From Zingiber officinale (taxonomy: Eukaryota > Streptophyta > Magnoliopsida > Zingiberales > Zingiberaceae): DNA of 64,000 nucleotides. The position numbers and the translations under genes were made by a program. Position 1 is the stretch's first letter, and each line of letters starts with the position of its first letter. The notes beneath the pieces are model-generated. The model did no database searches. It was not told where the DNA came from and saw only the letters and a program-made list of their open reading frames with translations. Positions 1 to 12,890 of this stretch are shown here, piece by piece. The stretch covers positions 62,001 to 126,000 of the forward strand of contig NW_024589857.1 of assembly GCF_018446385.1 (NCBI RefSeq). Reading direction: 5' to 3'.

Positions 1-897
1 TTCAGTTGGAGAAATAGAGTAGATGAATGAAATTTGATATTTTGTTGAGTTGTTGAAGTCTGAGATCGGCTTTGAGATTGTTACTAAATGTCAGGTAACT
101 TGTGTGTTGTATTATATTAGGACAATTAGATCAAGTCATTGACTCTGTAACAGAGGTGAACATAATTGCAAATCCAAGAACAATTTTTTCCCATGTAAGA
201 AAAAACAACTCATACATTAAAGCAAAGTAGCAAACACATTTTGCTGCATTTTAAGACTTTAGTTGCTTTGATACTTTATCTCATTTTTTCCTATTTCATG
301 ACCTACCCCACGGCACCTGGTAGTTCTAATATGCTTGCCTATTTCTACTAACCCACATTGGTGCCTCCTATCTCATGTACTTTTCTATCCAGTGGCTTAG
401 ATATTATTTGCTCATTGCTGCTTCTCTCAATATGCTTCATTCTCCTATCTCATGTGCTTCTGCTATCACTTATAATCCATTCTAGGAGATACTCTGGTGT
501 TACTCATGTTCTATTAAGTCTTGGTGTCTCCTTTCCCATATACTAGGATGCACTATAATAGATATTCTTTCCTCATTGCTGCTTTCTTGTTATTCTTTCA
601 TGCTGTTCTACTATCCCTTTTAATCCCTTATTCTTTCATGCTGTTCTACTATCCCTTTTAATCCCTTCTTTCAGATGTTGTGGTTCTGCTAATGCTTTTC
701 ATATATATATGGTCAGATATGAAAATTGTAAGTTTTGGTCTCTTGTTTTCTTAAATATAATATACTAGTTTCCGGTTTTAATAAAGCTAGTTTCTTTCCC
801 CTGGGATTTGTTTTTTTTCCCATTGTTCATTTTATTTGTACTATAAATCTTTCTACCAAACCTTGTGTATACTTATTCCTCTGTTCTTTATCTCCAG
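1..897 (+). other. Intron of the formin gene; no exon seen
   Basis: This stretch is T-rich and precedes the acceptor at 896-897. The FH2 residues that should come just before the first visible exon cannot be found here, so the window probably opens inside an intron. Apart from a 38-bp tandem duplication I see nothing in it. Confidence 0.6.
590..665. repeat. 38-bp tandem duplication
   Basis: Two adjacent identical 38-bp units (590-627 and 628-665) begin TTATTCTTTCATGCTG. They lie in intronic sequence and look like a recent local duplication. Confidence 0.85.
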
Positions 898-3800
898 ACT
901 GCCGTTTTAGCTTTGGATTCCTCAGTTTTGGACATAGATCAAGTGGAAAATCTGATCAAGTTTTGTCCTACAAAAGAAGAGATGGAGATGCTAAAGGTGA
1001 GGTGCCAACTTTGCTCAAAATTTCTATGTTTGGAGATACCTGGCTTATGAAAGATTGTTACCATAACTATGATTTGGTCTGATTTGCTTTTCTCATCTTA
1101 TCTTATCCACGTATCTTATTGGAATCAAGTAGAAAATGATGGTCTCCTGCTGCTCCTTGATTTTAACATCATTTATGACCTGTGTTCTTCTTTATGAATT
1201 CTGTTGACCAGTTGAATTCCTTTAATTCTATCTAAAAGCTTTTCTTAAGCTATAATCTTTGAACTAGCATCATTAGAAACAAAAAAGAATAGTTTTTGTT
1301 TTTCTAAAGCTTACCTTGTTTGGCTATTTTGACAGTATTGTGACCATTTTTGTAATGTAGATCACCTATTTTAGTTAGTTCTAGTGCTAGAGCTTTTTTA
1401 CTAATTCTGCAATTTCAACTATGTGACGTAATTTGTCTGTGGGCCCATCGTTACATCAAAAGTCACTTGAAAGAAAATGTGTTATACAATAGCGATTTTC
1501 CTATCTCTTGTCAAAGTTTAGTATGTTTTAATTTGTTTCATTGATTATGGTCCTTTGCCTTTCCTAATTGCTATATTATCATTCAGAATTATACAGGCAA
1601 CAAAGAAATGCTAGGACCATGCGAACAGGTGTGCAGAGTTCCCTATGAAAAATATTGTCTAAATTTTCATTCTCACTGACTGGCATTTATTTTTAATTCT
1701 GTTAGTTTTTTATGGAGCTAATGAAGGTTCCCCGTGCAGAGTCCAAATTAAGGGTTTTCTCTTTTACAATTACGTTTTCCACTCAGGTACTTTTCTTACT
1801 TCTATTTTGTTGATATTAATTTGTATCCAAGGCCTAATATTCTTACTGTAGTGGGGACGTTTATTGTATTTAAATTTAACAGGTGAATGAGCTGCGGGGA
1901 AATTTGAAAACAATCAATGATGCAACTAGAGAGGTACTTTTGGTGCTAGCCATCATTCTGCTTTGCATGCTGCTCTGCCATATCGGTTTGAGATATTCTC
2001 AATGATTTTAGGTTAAAGAGTCTCCGAAATTGCGGCAAATAATGCAGACTATTCTTACATTGGGTAATGCCTTGAATCAAGGCACTGCTCGAGGTGAAAT
2101 TTGAAGGAAAAAAAAATCCTCTGAATGGTTTTTCATCTCAACCAGATGTTACTTTGTTCTCGTTTATAATTTTGGCAGGCTCTGCTATTGGATTTAGGCT
2201 AGACAGTCTTCTGAAATTGTCAGATACTCGAGCAAGAAACAACAAAATGACATTGATGCACTATTTATGCAAGGTAGATTAGACTACAATCACCACTTAT
2301 TTAGTTGAATTTAAAATTCCCTGGCAAGATAGCCATGTTTAGCATCCGTTTCATGGGATTTAAGTTTTTAGTTAATGAACCTCAAACACCAGAGGGTTTT
2401 ATGTGCAATATAAATCCACCAAGAGGATGGTTATAGACAGGATTATCAACCCTTGTAGTTCTTGTCATCATTGCCAGTGTGATAGATAATCGATAGAAGT
2501 CCATATTGCAGTAATTTACTGTAATTTAATATTATAAACTAGACCTTGTTTCCTATTACATTACGAAGAAGCTTGAATTTCTTATTGGGGAGCCCCCAGG
2601 GCGTCGCACAGACAGTCGACGCATGACATCTCTGGCGTAATGGCCAGAGGTCGATTATCAGAAACTGACGACCTAGGGTTTATCCATCATGCGTCTGACG
2701 CTTATGTACCTGTATGTACCTCCCTCCATATTCGTGGGGCTGACACTAGGGGGACCGTTAATGTAGCGGGTCTACATTTGAATTCCTTATTGGGGTGTAC
2801 ATACTTTTATGAACCTCAACATAGTTCTGGCATTTGAATATTATAGTTGGTTGGTTTTTACTCTGTTCTCACATGTGTTTAAATTTATTTTTTTTCAACT
2901 ATGCACCCATTTAGTATACACCAAATTATTAGTCTAATTCATTACTATGAATCCTGGCTAGAAAAGTTTGGTTTTTAATTTGTCCATGCCCTTTGTCCTT
3001 CTTCCTCTATTTTCATAAATACCACAATAAGCCCTGAGTCCTGACTATTTGGTCAGCTTTCTCTTTGTTGTAACAAAAATAATTGATCTAGTTATTAAGT
3101 AAGAGTTTGTTGTCAATAAGTAGGACATTATGCTGGCTCTACTGACCACAATAAGTAGGACACTTGAACTATCTCAGCCTCCACTTTCCAGTTGCTAACT
3201 TGAAATGGGATTTGACTTCTTTCATTAATTATCAAAACAGTTCTGTATATTATGGTGGAACCATTGACATTTTATTGCTTCTTTTTGTGGGTATGCTAAA
3301 AAGCTTCTCGCAGAGAAAATGCCAGAGTTGCTTGATTTTGATAAAGACTTGATTCATTTGGACGCAGCCTCCAAGGTAGTTTATTAATTCAACTGAATCA
3401 AATTTATTCACCTGATCAACATGTATAAGTTTCAATTGTGTTAAGAGTCTTCGCAGTAATCTGGTTTTAGCAAAACACAGATCCAGTTGAAGATAGTAGC
3501 TGAAGAGATGCAAGCTGTCAGTAAAGGTCTTGAAAAAGTTGAACAGGAACTCAATGCCTCTGGAAATGATGGTGATATATCAATGGGTTTCAGAGTGGTC
3601 TGTATGCAATGATACTGATTTGACTTTTATGTTATTTTGAATGCTATAGTAACTAATGTGGTTGAGCTAATGACACGCCATTTAAAGATGATATATTTAG
3701 TTGTGTTAATGGCATGGAAATAAAGTCAGACTAGGTACAGTCTGATAGGATACAATCTCTTAAGACTTGAGGAAAATATGACCAGATGCTATTCTTTGAA

Positions 3801-6268
3801 AATCCTACGGCTACTCTTGTTTCTACCTACTAAGAATTCATGTTAAAGTTTGTTGTGTTAGATTGCGGAAGCTCAAAATTTTCTGACTTTTGACATCAAT
3901 GTAATTTGTTAATTCAAAAGGTCAAATTTTCATTCCAATTGGTTAACTACTATATATTATTTGGAGACAATATGTTGTTTTTTTTTGTAAGAAAACTGGC
4001 GTCAATATGCCTGCTAGAGTTATATTACATAGATGCAAAAAACAGAAAAGAAATCACAAAACCAAAACCAAAATGGACATGGAAATGCCCACTGGGTTTT
4101 ATAGGACATCTTTGATGCCTAACTCAACGTAGCACATTAATCCCAAATCTCCACATTATGACATAAGAACTCTGCTTAGGCTTCATATAGGCCAGACTGT
4201 AGCATTTTAAAAGTGATCTGGTTCTAGAGCAACCTTGGCAATGTATGCACAACCATCCTTTTTCTCCCTTTTTATAGAGTTGCGTGATCACTCAAAATAA
4301 TTAACTTTATTTTCTATGATTCTATCCTTGCAATTTTAGGCCTTGAAAAATTTCCTTGATGTTGTTGAAGCCGACGTAAGGTTCCTTACATCATTATATT
4401 CCGAGGTGGTAAGTACCTGTTCATATCCCTCGCATCATGTTGAGTGTTTTTAATCATTATTCCTTAATTGCTTGAGTGTTTTTTGTTATAGGGAAGAAAT
4501 GCAGATTCCTTGTCTCAATATTTTGGAGAAGATCCAGCCCGTTGTCCCTTTGAGCAAGGTTATCTTTGTTTTATGGATTCTCTCACTTTTTTTCTTAAAT
4601 GCATTAGTACGGTTTTTGATATCTGATTTTTCATTCAAAATGTTGCCATATTGGAAAGGTTCGTAGGTTTTAAAAAAATGTTCTACTAACTCATTGTTGA
4701 ATCACTGTTCTCTGCCATCTCAGCTCCTTAATCTATTGTGATTCTGAACTTGAGATTACTCCAGATTCAGATATCAATTTTTCTAAATGTTAAGTTTCTT
4801 CGACTTAGTCATGACACAATTGGACAACTAGAAACCGGCTATATGTTGAGTTTCTTCCATTTAATCACGACAAAATTGAATAATTGGAAACTGACTCTGG
4901 ACAATACAAATATCTTATGGAAAACTTTGGAACTTTGGTTTAGATGGAGTTACCAGATTATCATCAATAAGGAAGGATAAAACTCCACGAATATGAGACC
5001 TATGTCAACAAAAAGTTCCATGAAAAATTACAAGATCATTTCTAGAATTTGAAATCTCCTATCTACTTTCTCCTTCCGTTCTTCATACTTATAGAAAGCT
5101 AACAAACGTTTTGAAAGCCTTTAATTATCCTTGGTATCTTATTGTCTAAGTTCTAATGAATGTGAAGCTTGAATTCTGGTGATGCGCTTTACAAAGAAAC
5201 TAAAGGCGTAAAGTTAAGTCCAGTTAAGATCTAGTACATAAAATTTAACATCAGAGAAATACCAAGAAATAGAAAAAGAAGAAAATGGAGTAATTAACTT
5301 GGATAAATAGACTATCTTATTATTTTAGATCTGTTTGTAACAAGGAAAAACTTATGTGATATTTTTAATATAGTGGTCAGTTAACATAGAGATGGTTCTG
5401 GAGTATGCGAATGTTGCAACTTGTGTGGTCTTTAGGTGAAAAAAATTTGATAAGGTTGTGGTAAGACATGCTGCATATCTTGGAGCTCGCTTACTTGGGT
5501 GGATGTAGGTCAATAAATGGAAGGATAACCAGAAGAATTGATTGAGAAAAATTTGTCCAACCTCCTGTTTATTTAGGGGACAAATGGTTGCGTGGGTCAG
5601 TGTGCTAATCGTTCCTTTAATTTTTTGGTTTACTTGGGATGTACTATTGAGGACAGATAAATCAATTCGAGTTGAAGTTGTCATGGTTAGAGGGGTAAAG
5701 CGAGATCAAAGATCAAATAAATATTCATAAATAAAAGAAACCAAAATGAATTACTAGTTGTCTTGTTTATAAAATTTTGTCACAGTTTTGATTCCACTTA
5801 ATATACTTACACCATTTCTCCTAATTGATCCATTCCATCTTTATACACCATCTATTGGTTTTCTTATCTTTAGAAACGTGTTTTAATGCCAATTATTCAC
5901 AGTTGAGTTACTGCTATCATTTGCCAAATGAAGAATACGTAGTTGTTTTTGTTGTTCCTGAAGTGTCAAGTAGAATAATGTAGATGTATTGGTGTCTGGA
6001 ATTAAAGCACCGATCTGAATAGCTTCTCTAGATGCACATTTTCCTGATGTTGAGATGCAGTTACTTGTTCTTTAATTAACGCTGATGTATATACCTAATG
6101 ACTTTTTTGCAATTAAACATTTCTGCAGTTACATCAATTTTAGTAGTCTTTGTAAATACGTTCAAGAAATCTCGTGAAGAGAATGAACGAAATGATGAAG
6201 CTGAAAAAAAGAAAATGGAAAAGGAGGCATTGAAAGAAAAATCAAAAACTCCTGCCAAACAACATTGA
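898..6268 (+). CDS. Formin-like protein, C-terminal part of FH2 domain (5' end outside window)
   Basis: Formins nucleate and elongate actin filaments through the FH2 domain; plant class II members act in cytokinesis and cell growth. Eleven coding exons keep one frame: 898-996, 1587-1628, 1706-1786, 1883-1933, 2012-2093, 2179-2273, 3304-3375, 3481-3597, 4340-4408, 4492-4558 and 6129-6268, all with GT-AG borders. The translation carries FH2 signatures: LDIDQVENLIKFCPTKEEM, NYTGNKEML, then RAESKLRVF, LTLGNALNQGTARG, GFRLDSLLKL and LMHYLCK. A charged Lys/Glu-rich tail after FVNTFKKSREEN ends at a TGA at 6266. The N-terminal half (in class II proteins a PTEN-like region, FH1 and early FH2) must lie left of position 1. 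The last intron (about 1.6 kb) and the intron before 3304 are long; the latter holds a SINE-like insert. The call is firm for family and less so for class. Confidence 0.93.
2591..2777. mobile_element. SINE-like short insertion in a formin intron
   Basis: A 187-bp, relatively GC-rich block sits in an AT-rich intron and is bounded by near-perfect 18-bp direct repeats: TTGAATTTCTTATTGGGG at 2573-2590 and TTGAATTCCTTATTGGGG at 2778-2795, one mismatch. Long target duplications with no terminal inverted repeats fit retroposition of a SINE. TGGCGTAATGG near 2633 resembles a Pol III A box, and AGGTCGATTATC shortly after is a weak B-box candidate at unusually short spacing. No poly(A) tail is visible. 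The insertion is well supported; the SINE label is inference. Confidence 0.55.
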
Positions 6269-6904
6269 GATTTCACTTGAAAGCTTTCGTACCTTGAGCC
6301 AGAAAAATCCACAGTGCAGCAGAACCACCAAACAAGTCAGCCAATTAAATGTTGGCATGCGATTATAGTTATGGTCTTTTGAGGTCTATACTATTTGGAG
6401 GATGGTTATGATAAAGCTGCCAGTTACTCTGAGACACTAATCTATCAACATTCTTATGAAAAACTGCAAAGTTAGGTTGCATAAGCTGTTCAATGGTAAT
6501 TCTCTTATCTTTGTTTAGAAACAATTTAACTTATGCACGTATAATACATTCTCCCTGCTTGAACACCGATTTCACCTCTTAGATGAGTTGCAAATGAAGG
6601 CACATGCATCTGACATAGAAACTTGGAATCCCCGCTTTTCTTTTCTTTTTTTTCCTCACTTTTTGCCACAGAAGCCTTGAGATATAGATCATGCTATGGT
6701 TGGGATGCACTGTTATGATTAGTTATATGCTTTAGCAGCATGTAAAGTAGAAGTGTTGTAGGTACACATCTATGATTCCAACATGTTTATTAGCAAGTCA
6801 GTGAATACATTTTACCAACCTCAATTTCCTCAATGGATTGCTTTAGGATATTACCTAAATCATCGATGTAGGAACCCTATTCGAGTGTCTTCAGTGGCAT
6901 GCAA

Positions 6905-7359
6905 TGTTGAAGATCAATACCAACTCATTAACGGATAAAAATAAAAATTTAGATGGGAGTATTCTTTCTCATTCAATGGATAAGATTTAACAGATAGAAA
7001 TTAGAATGTGTGGTTGAGAGTATTTCTCTCATTCAATAAATAGAATTTAATTGATAAAAATTAAAATGTATGGTTGAGAGTATTTCTCTCATCCAATGGA
7101 TAGAGATAGAATTTAGTTTTCTGATCAACTATATATCTTGTATGGTGAGTGCTATAAATACTCCCCCTGCATTCTTGTTTTATCATCCAACGAAAAATAA
7201 AAGTATAGAGTCTTCAAGTTGAAAGTTGTTCTTCATCTTCCTTTTCTTTTCCTCTCTAGAATTGTGAGTGATTCTCAAAAGTGTTGTAATGTCTTTGTAG
7301 TGTGAATATAATATAAGTAATTTATTTACTTGTTTATAGTCCAATTTGTTTTCTCGACA
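6905..7359 (+). repeat. 5' LTR of the young copia element
   Basis: 455 bp, TG...CA termini. It ends two bases before the primer binding site. It is nearly identical to the repeat at 11571-12042 and lacks a 17-bp segment present there. Confidence 0.95.
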
Positions 7360-7482
7360 ATTGGTATCAGAGCTGAACGATCAGGGATTGTTCTTGGTGG
7401 AGTTAACTTGAATCGTGAGGAGGTTTATATTGTACAAGGTTGTTCATCAAACCTGTTCAGTATAATCAAAATCTTTCCGACA

Positions 7483-10400
7483 CGATGGGCGACCTTCAAA
7501 TAGTAGGAGTCAAGAAACTCAACAACAAAAACTACAATACGTGGACAACATGTATGGAGTCCTGCCTACAAGGTCAGGATCTTTAGGAGGTTGTTGGTGG
7601 TAGTGAGGTCATGCAACCAGCAGAAGATGCTAATGACATCTTACGAAAATGGAGGATCAAAGCAAGTAAAGCAATATTTGCTTTAAAAATCACAATTGAA
7701 GAAGAAATGTTGGAGCACATCCAAGATGCCAAAACACCAAAGGAAGTATGGAATACCTTTGCTACACTCTTTTCAAAGAAGAATGATGCAAGATTGCAAC
7801 TCCTGGAGAATGAGCTACTAGCAATAGGGCAACGTGACAAAACGATTGCCCAATACTTTCACAAGGTAAAGTCGATATGTCGCAAAATTTCAGAATTAGA
7901 TCCAGAAGCTCCTATTGGGGAAACCAGGATAAAGAGAATAATTATCCATGGTTTGAAACCAGAATATCGAGGATTTGTTGCTGCTATACAAGGATGGCCA
8001 ACACAACCATCACTTCTTGAGTTTGAAAATTTACTTGCAGGCCAAGAAGCTATGGCTAAGCAAATGGGAAAAGTCTCGCTAAAGGGTGAGGAGGAAGCGC
8101 TCTACACCAATAAAAGTAAGGGCAGCTTCAAACGACATGCTAGTGATGGATCTAAAAAGGATGTTGACAAAGTAAAGAATTATCAAGGCAATGAAGGTCA
8201 TCATCCAAGAAGAGCCCCACAGAATCATGGCAATGATAGAAAGTTTATTGGCAAGTGTTACAATTGTGGGAAGGTGGGCCACATGGCAAAAGATTGCTGG
8301 GCCAAGAAAAAGTTTGTTCAGAGTAATACTGCTACCTCCAATTCTAAGGAGAATAGCGAAGATGACTGGGAATCTGAAGCCTTGTTCGCTGCAGAGGAAA
8401 ATGAAGTAGCTTTTACAACAATGTCAGACAAGATTAATTACAAAAATGATTGGATCGTAGATTCAGGTTGCTCAAATCACATGACAGGTGATAAAGAAAA
8501 GCTACAAAACTTGTCCGAATATAAGGGAGCTCGTATGGTGGTGACAGCCAACAACTCAAGGTTACCAATAGCTCACATTGGTAAGACAATAATTACGCCC
8601 CGATATAATTCTAACCAAGTGTCACTTCAAGATGTCTATCATGTCTCACGAATGAAGAAAAATTTATTATCTGTGTCTCAACTAACATCATCAGGTCACT
8701 ATGTTCAATTTGGTCCTGAAGATGTAAAGGTATATCAAAATCTCAAAATATCAGAAACACCAATAATGGAGGGGCAAGGACTAGAGTCGGTCTACGTGAT
8801 GTTAGCAGAGTCTGCATATATAGACAAGACAAGGAAAAGTGAAACATTAGACATATGACATATGAGATTAGGCCATGTTAACTATTCCAAGTTAAACATG
8901 ATGATGAAGAAGTCAATGCTTAAGGGGCTTCCTCAACTAGACATACGAATAGACACAGTATGTGCAGGATGTCAATATGGTAAAGCACACCAATTACTAT
9001 ATCAAGAGTCAAAGTTTAAAGCAAAGGAACCATTAGAGTTAGTCCACTTTGATGTATTTGGACCTGTTAATCAACCATCAATTGGCGGTATGCGGTACAT
9101 GGTGACATTCATTGATGACTTTTCAAGGTATGTCTGGATCTTATTTATGAAAGAAAAATCTGATATATTTTCCAAGTTTAAAGAGTTCAAAAAGTCAGTC
9201 GAAGGAGAATTGGGAACAAAGATCTGTTGTCTACGCACAGACAACGGGGGAGAATATAGCTCAAGAGAGTTCTCCCAATACTTAAGAGAAAGTCGAATAT
9301 ATCATCAGTACACATGTGCCAATACACCACAGCAGAATGGTGTAGCAGAAAGAAAGAACCGACATCTTGCATAAGTTTGTCAGAGTATGTTGCACGACAA
9401 GCATGTACCTGGACGGTTTTGGGCTGAAATAATGAGGACTGCAGCTTTTGTCATTAACAAACTTCCTTAACCAAGGTTAGAATTCATTTCACCTTTTGAG
9501 AAATTATGGAACATAAAACCTATAGTTAGCTACCTTCAAGTATTTGGTTGCGTATGTTATGTATTTGTTTTTGATCACTTACGAACCAAGTTCGACAAGA
9601 AAGCTATTAGATGTATCTTTGTGGGATATGATAGCCAAAGAAAGGGGTGGAAATGTTGCGATCCAACAAGTGGAAGATGTTACACTTCACGAAATGTAGT
9701 GTTTGATGAAGCATCTTCTTGGTAGAATCCCGTTAAGGAGGTATTGTCAGATTCTAAAGACCTCGAAGACAAATTGCAACAAAAGATAGGAGAGCATATT
9801 GTTCAACTTCAACCAAGTTCAGATGAATCAGGAGATCCAAATGACAATGATATTGAACAAGGAGTGGCTTAGAGTCCTTGGCAAATCGGCATATATCAAC
9901 AACCAAATGAAGAAGAGAGACCTAGTGAAATGGAAGAATCAACTCCACAATCTCAACTCTGAAGGTCAAACAGAACACGAAGGCCAAATCCAAAATATGT
10001 CAATGCAACCATAATTGAAGAAGCAACAGAGCCTGAGACATTTGAAGAAGCGTCGCAAAGTCCTGAGTGGGTGATAGCTATGAAAGAAGAGATTGATGCA
10101 TTGCAGCAAAATCAAACTTGGGATCTCATACCAAAACCAAGAGATGTGAGACTCATTTCTTACAAGTGGGTTTTCAAAATAAAACGTCGTCCAGATGGGT
10201 CAATCGAGAGGTACAAGGCACGATTGATAGCTCGTGGTTTCTCTCAACAGTATGGACTAGACTATGATGAAACATTTAGTCCAGTGGCAAAACTTACAAC
10301 TGTACGAATCTTTCTTGCACTTGCAGCCAACAAAGACTGGAATCTATGGCAGATGGATGTGAAGAATGCTTTTCTTCATGGAGAATTGGATCAGGAAATT

Positions 10401-11560
10401 TATATGATCCAACCAATAGGTTTTCAGAACCAACATCATCTTGAATATGTGTGTAAGCTACGGAAAGCACTCTACGGATTGAAACAAGTACCTAGGGTGT
10501 GGTATGGTAAAATTACTGTATTTCTAACTCAAAGTGGTTATTTAGTAACATTTACAGATTCCAGCTTATTTATCAAAACAAATAAAGGAAAATTAGCTAT
10601 CGTGTTAGTATATGTGGATGACCTAGTCATAACAGGCGATGACAAAGAAGAAATTCTTCAAACAAAGGAGAATTTATCAGTTCGCTTTCAAATGAAAGAA
10701 CTTGGGCAACTTAAGCACTTTCTTGGTTTAGAGATTGATCGCACACAAAATGGAATATTTCTTTGTCAACAAAAATATTCCAAAGACTTGTTGAAAAAGT
10801 TTGGAATGCTCGAATGCAAGCTGATTTTGACACCCATGGAGCCAAATATCAGAATATGTGCACATGAAGGGAAAAGTTTAGAAGATGCAACTATGTATCA
10901 ACAATTGGTAGGCAGTCTCATCTACTTAACCTTAACTCGACCTGATATTTCTTATGCAGTCAGTGTGATAAGTCGATATATACAAAATCCAAAGAAGCCT
11001 CATTTGGAAGCAGCTCGACGAATATTAAGATATGTAAAGCGCACAACTGATTATGGCCTTTTGTACAAAAGAAATGAAGACTGCAAGTTAGTTGGCTACT
11101 GTGATGCTGACTATGCAGGAGATTGTGACACAAGAAGATCAACAACTGGTTATGTATTCAAGCTTGGTTCTGGAACAATCTCGTCGTGCAGCAAGAGACA
11201 ACCAACTGTATCATTGTCAACTATTGAAGTTGGGTATCGAGCAGCAGCAATGGCAGCTCAAGAGAGCACATGGATAATACAACTAATGAATAATCTACAT
11301 CAACCAGTAGATTATGCAGTTCCAGTATATTGTGACAATCAATCAGCAATTCGTTTGGCAGAAAATCCAATCTTTCATGCAAGAACTAAGCATGTTGAAG
11401 TTCATTATCATTTTATTAGAGAAAAAGTTCTGCAAGGAGAAATTGAGATGAGACAAATTAGTACAGATGATCAAGTTGCGGACGTGCTTACAAAAGGATT
11501 AAACGCCAATAAATTTAAGATGTTCCGTTATCAACTCAGCACAGTACAAAGGGTTGGTAT
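7483..11560 (+). pseudogene. Copia gag-pol remains
   Basis: Domains seen in order: gag with a CCHC zinc knuckle ([14 protein letters not shown], 8256-8297), aspartic protease motif DSGCSNHM near 8460, integrase about 8.9-9.6 kb, reverse transcriptase about 10.1-10.8 kb with YVDD at 10611-10622, and RNase H about 11.1-11.5 kb ending near [16 protein letters not shown]. The order is diagnostic of Ty1/copia. I cannot assign the lineage safely; Tork or Ale-type are candidates. It is broken at several places and treated as a fossil. Confidence 0.9.
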
Positions 11561-11570
11561 TGAGGGGGAG

Positions 11571-12042
11571 TGTTGAAGATCAATACCAACTCGTTAATGG
11601 ATAAAAATAAAAATATAGATGGGAGTATTCTTTCTCATTCAATGGAGAAGATTTAACAGATAGAAATTAGAATGTGTGGTTGAGAGTATTTCTCTCATTC
11701 AATAGATAGAATTTAATTGATAAGAATTAAAATGTATGGTTGAGAGTATTTCTCTCATCCAATGGATAGAGATAGAATTTCTTGGTAGATAGAATTTAGT
11801 TTTCTGATCAACTATATATCTTGTATGGTGAGTACTATAAATACTCCCCCTGCATTCTTGTTTTATCATCCAACGAAAAATAAAAGTATAGAGTCTTCAA
11901 GTTGAAAGTTGTTCTTCATCTTCCTTTTCTTTTCCTCTCTAAAATTATGAGTGATTCTCAAAAGTGTTGTAGTGTCTTTGTAGTGTGAATATAATACAAG
12001 TAATTTATTTACTTGTTTATAGTCCAATTTGTTTTCTCGACA
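11571..12042 (+). repeat. 3' LTR of the young copia element
   Basis: 472 bp, TG...CA termini, preceded by the purine tract at about 11560-11570 and followed by the target duplication TGCAA. It carries a 17-bp extra segment around 11780 that partly duplicates GATAGAATTT. Apart from that segment it aligns with the 5' LTR without gaps. Confidence 0.95.
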
Positions 12043-12210
12043 TGCAAAAGATTTCACAATATCTGCAGCAGTACTCCAACTGATGGATGTATTGCGCATT
12101 TGAAAGGTTCAATCCATAATATTTTAGTCTCACATCTTTTTGTATGGCAGATATGTAAAGGAAGCCGAACTGATGCCAATACCTCCAATATCAATCCTTA
12201 TCATTGTTCC

Positions 12211-12476
12211 TGTAGCATTTCTAAAGTATGAAATACAAGATCAAATGCTAACATTTATATTGATTGATGGCAGATCTTGTTCTTCTTACTTGTTGTCGGA
12301 AGAGCAATCACAACATTGAACAACCATTCAAAGATTCACAAATCAACTCCCTTGTTGTTGGACGAACCAACCTCTGATTACCTTGGATGAATTTATAGGA
12401 AGAGAAATGGTGATCTGTGCTCTAATTGCACATTAACAGCGGAAGATGAAAGGGCAAGTAACCCCCACCCTTTCGT
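12211..12476 (-). repeat. 3' LTR (left copy) of the old copia element
   Basis: About 265 bp. It begins TGTAGCATTTCTAAAGTA on the plus strand and matches 19222-19473 with many substitutions. The far border is uncertain because the two copies stop aligning near CACCCTTT. Confidence 0.7.
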
Positions 12477-12890
12477 ATGTTGTAACTCTTCACACGTCCA
12501 ATATCTCTTACTCGTCCAAATCAATCTATAAAGGCCATCTAGTTACAAAGGCCATGTAAGAACACTCGATTCATAGGGAAAATGGTTCGTGCAATAGCAA
12601 GCACACTGAGAAATTACTGTTAAGAAAGTTGTTACACTTAACTTAGCTGTTCTATAGAACAAATATGAGATATCAATATCTTTCCTTTACCTTACATTAA
12701 ATCATTTATATCAATATGAACATCTCTAATACCTTATAATGATCTACAAGCATAACACATATAGGGATATATTCAAAAATTATCTTTTTCTTGTCAACAA
12801 TATCTCTTACAAACCTATATTTAATTTCTATGTGCTTATCTTTTCTATGATATTTGGAATCCTTAGAAAAAGGTATAACAACTTGACTGT

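Larger units (their letters stand above)
6905..12042 (+). mobile_element. Ty1/copia LTR retrotransposon, young but broken
   Basis: A complete LTR-to-LTR copia element of about 5.1 kb. LTRs begin TGTTGAAGATC and end TTCTCGACA. The 5-bp target duplication TGCAA lies at 6900-6904 and 12043-12047. A Met-tRNA type primer site TGGTATCAGAGC lies at 7362-7373, and a purine tract GAGGGGGAG abuts the 3' LTR. Gene order gag, protease, integrase, RT, RNase H is the copia order. The two LTRs differ by about 11 substitutions over 455 aligned bases plus one length difference, roughly 2.4 percent. That suggests about 1 million years at an assumed 1.3e-8 substitutions per site per year. The coding region is broken, with about five breaks. 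It is inserted just downstream of the formin gene. Confidence 0.95.

Noticed and set aside
735-1082. 115-residue frame across the first visible formin exon
   Set aside because: It runs through intron sequence in another frame; the exon frame is fixed by FH2 similarity.
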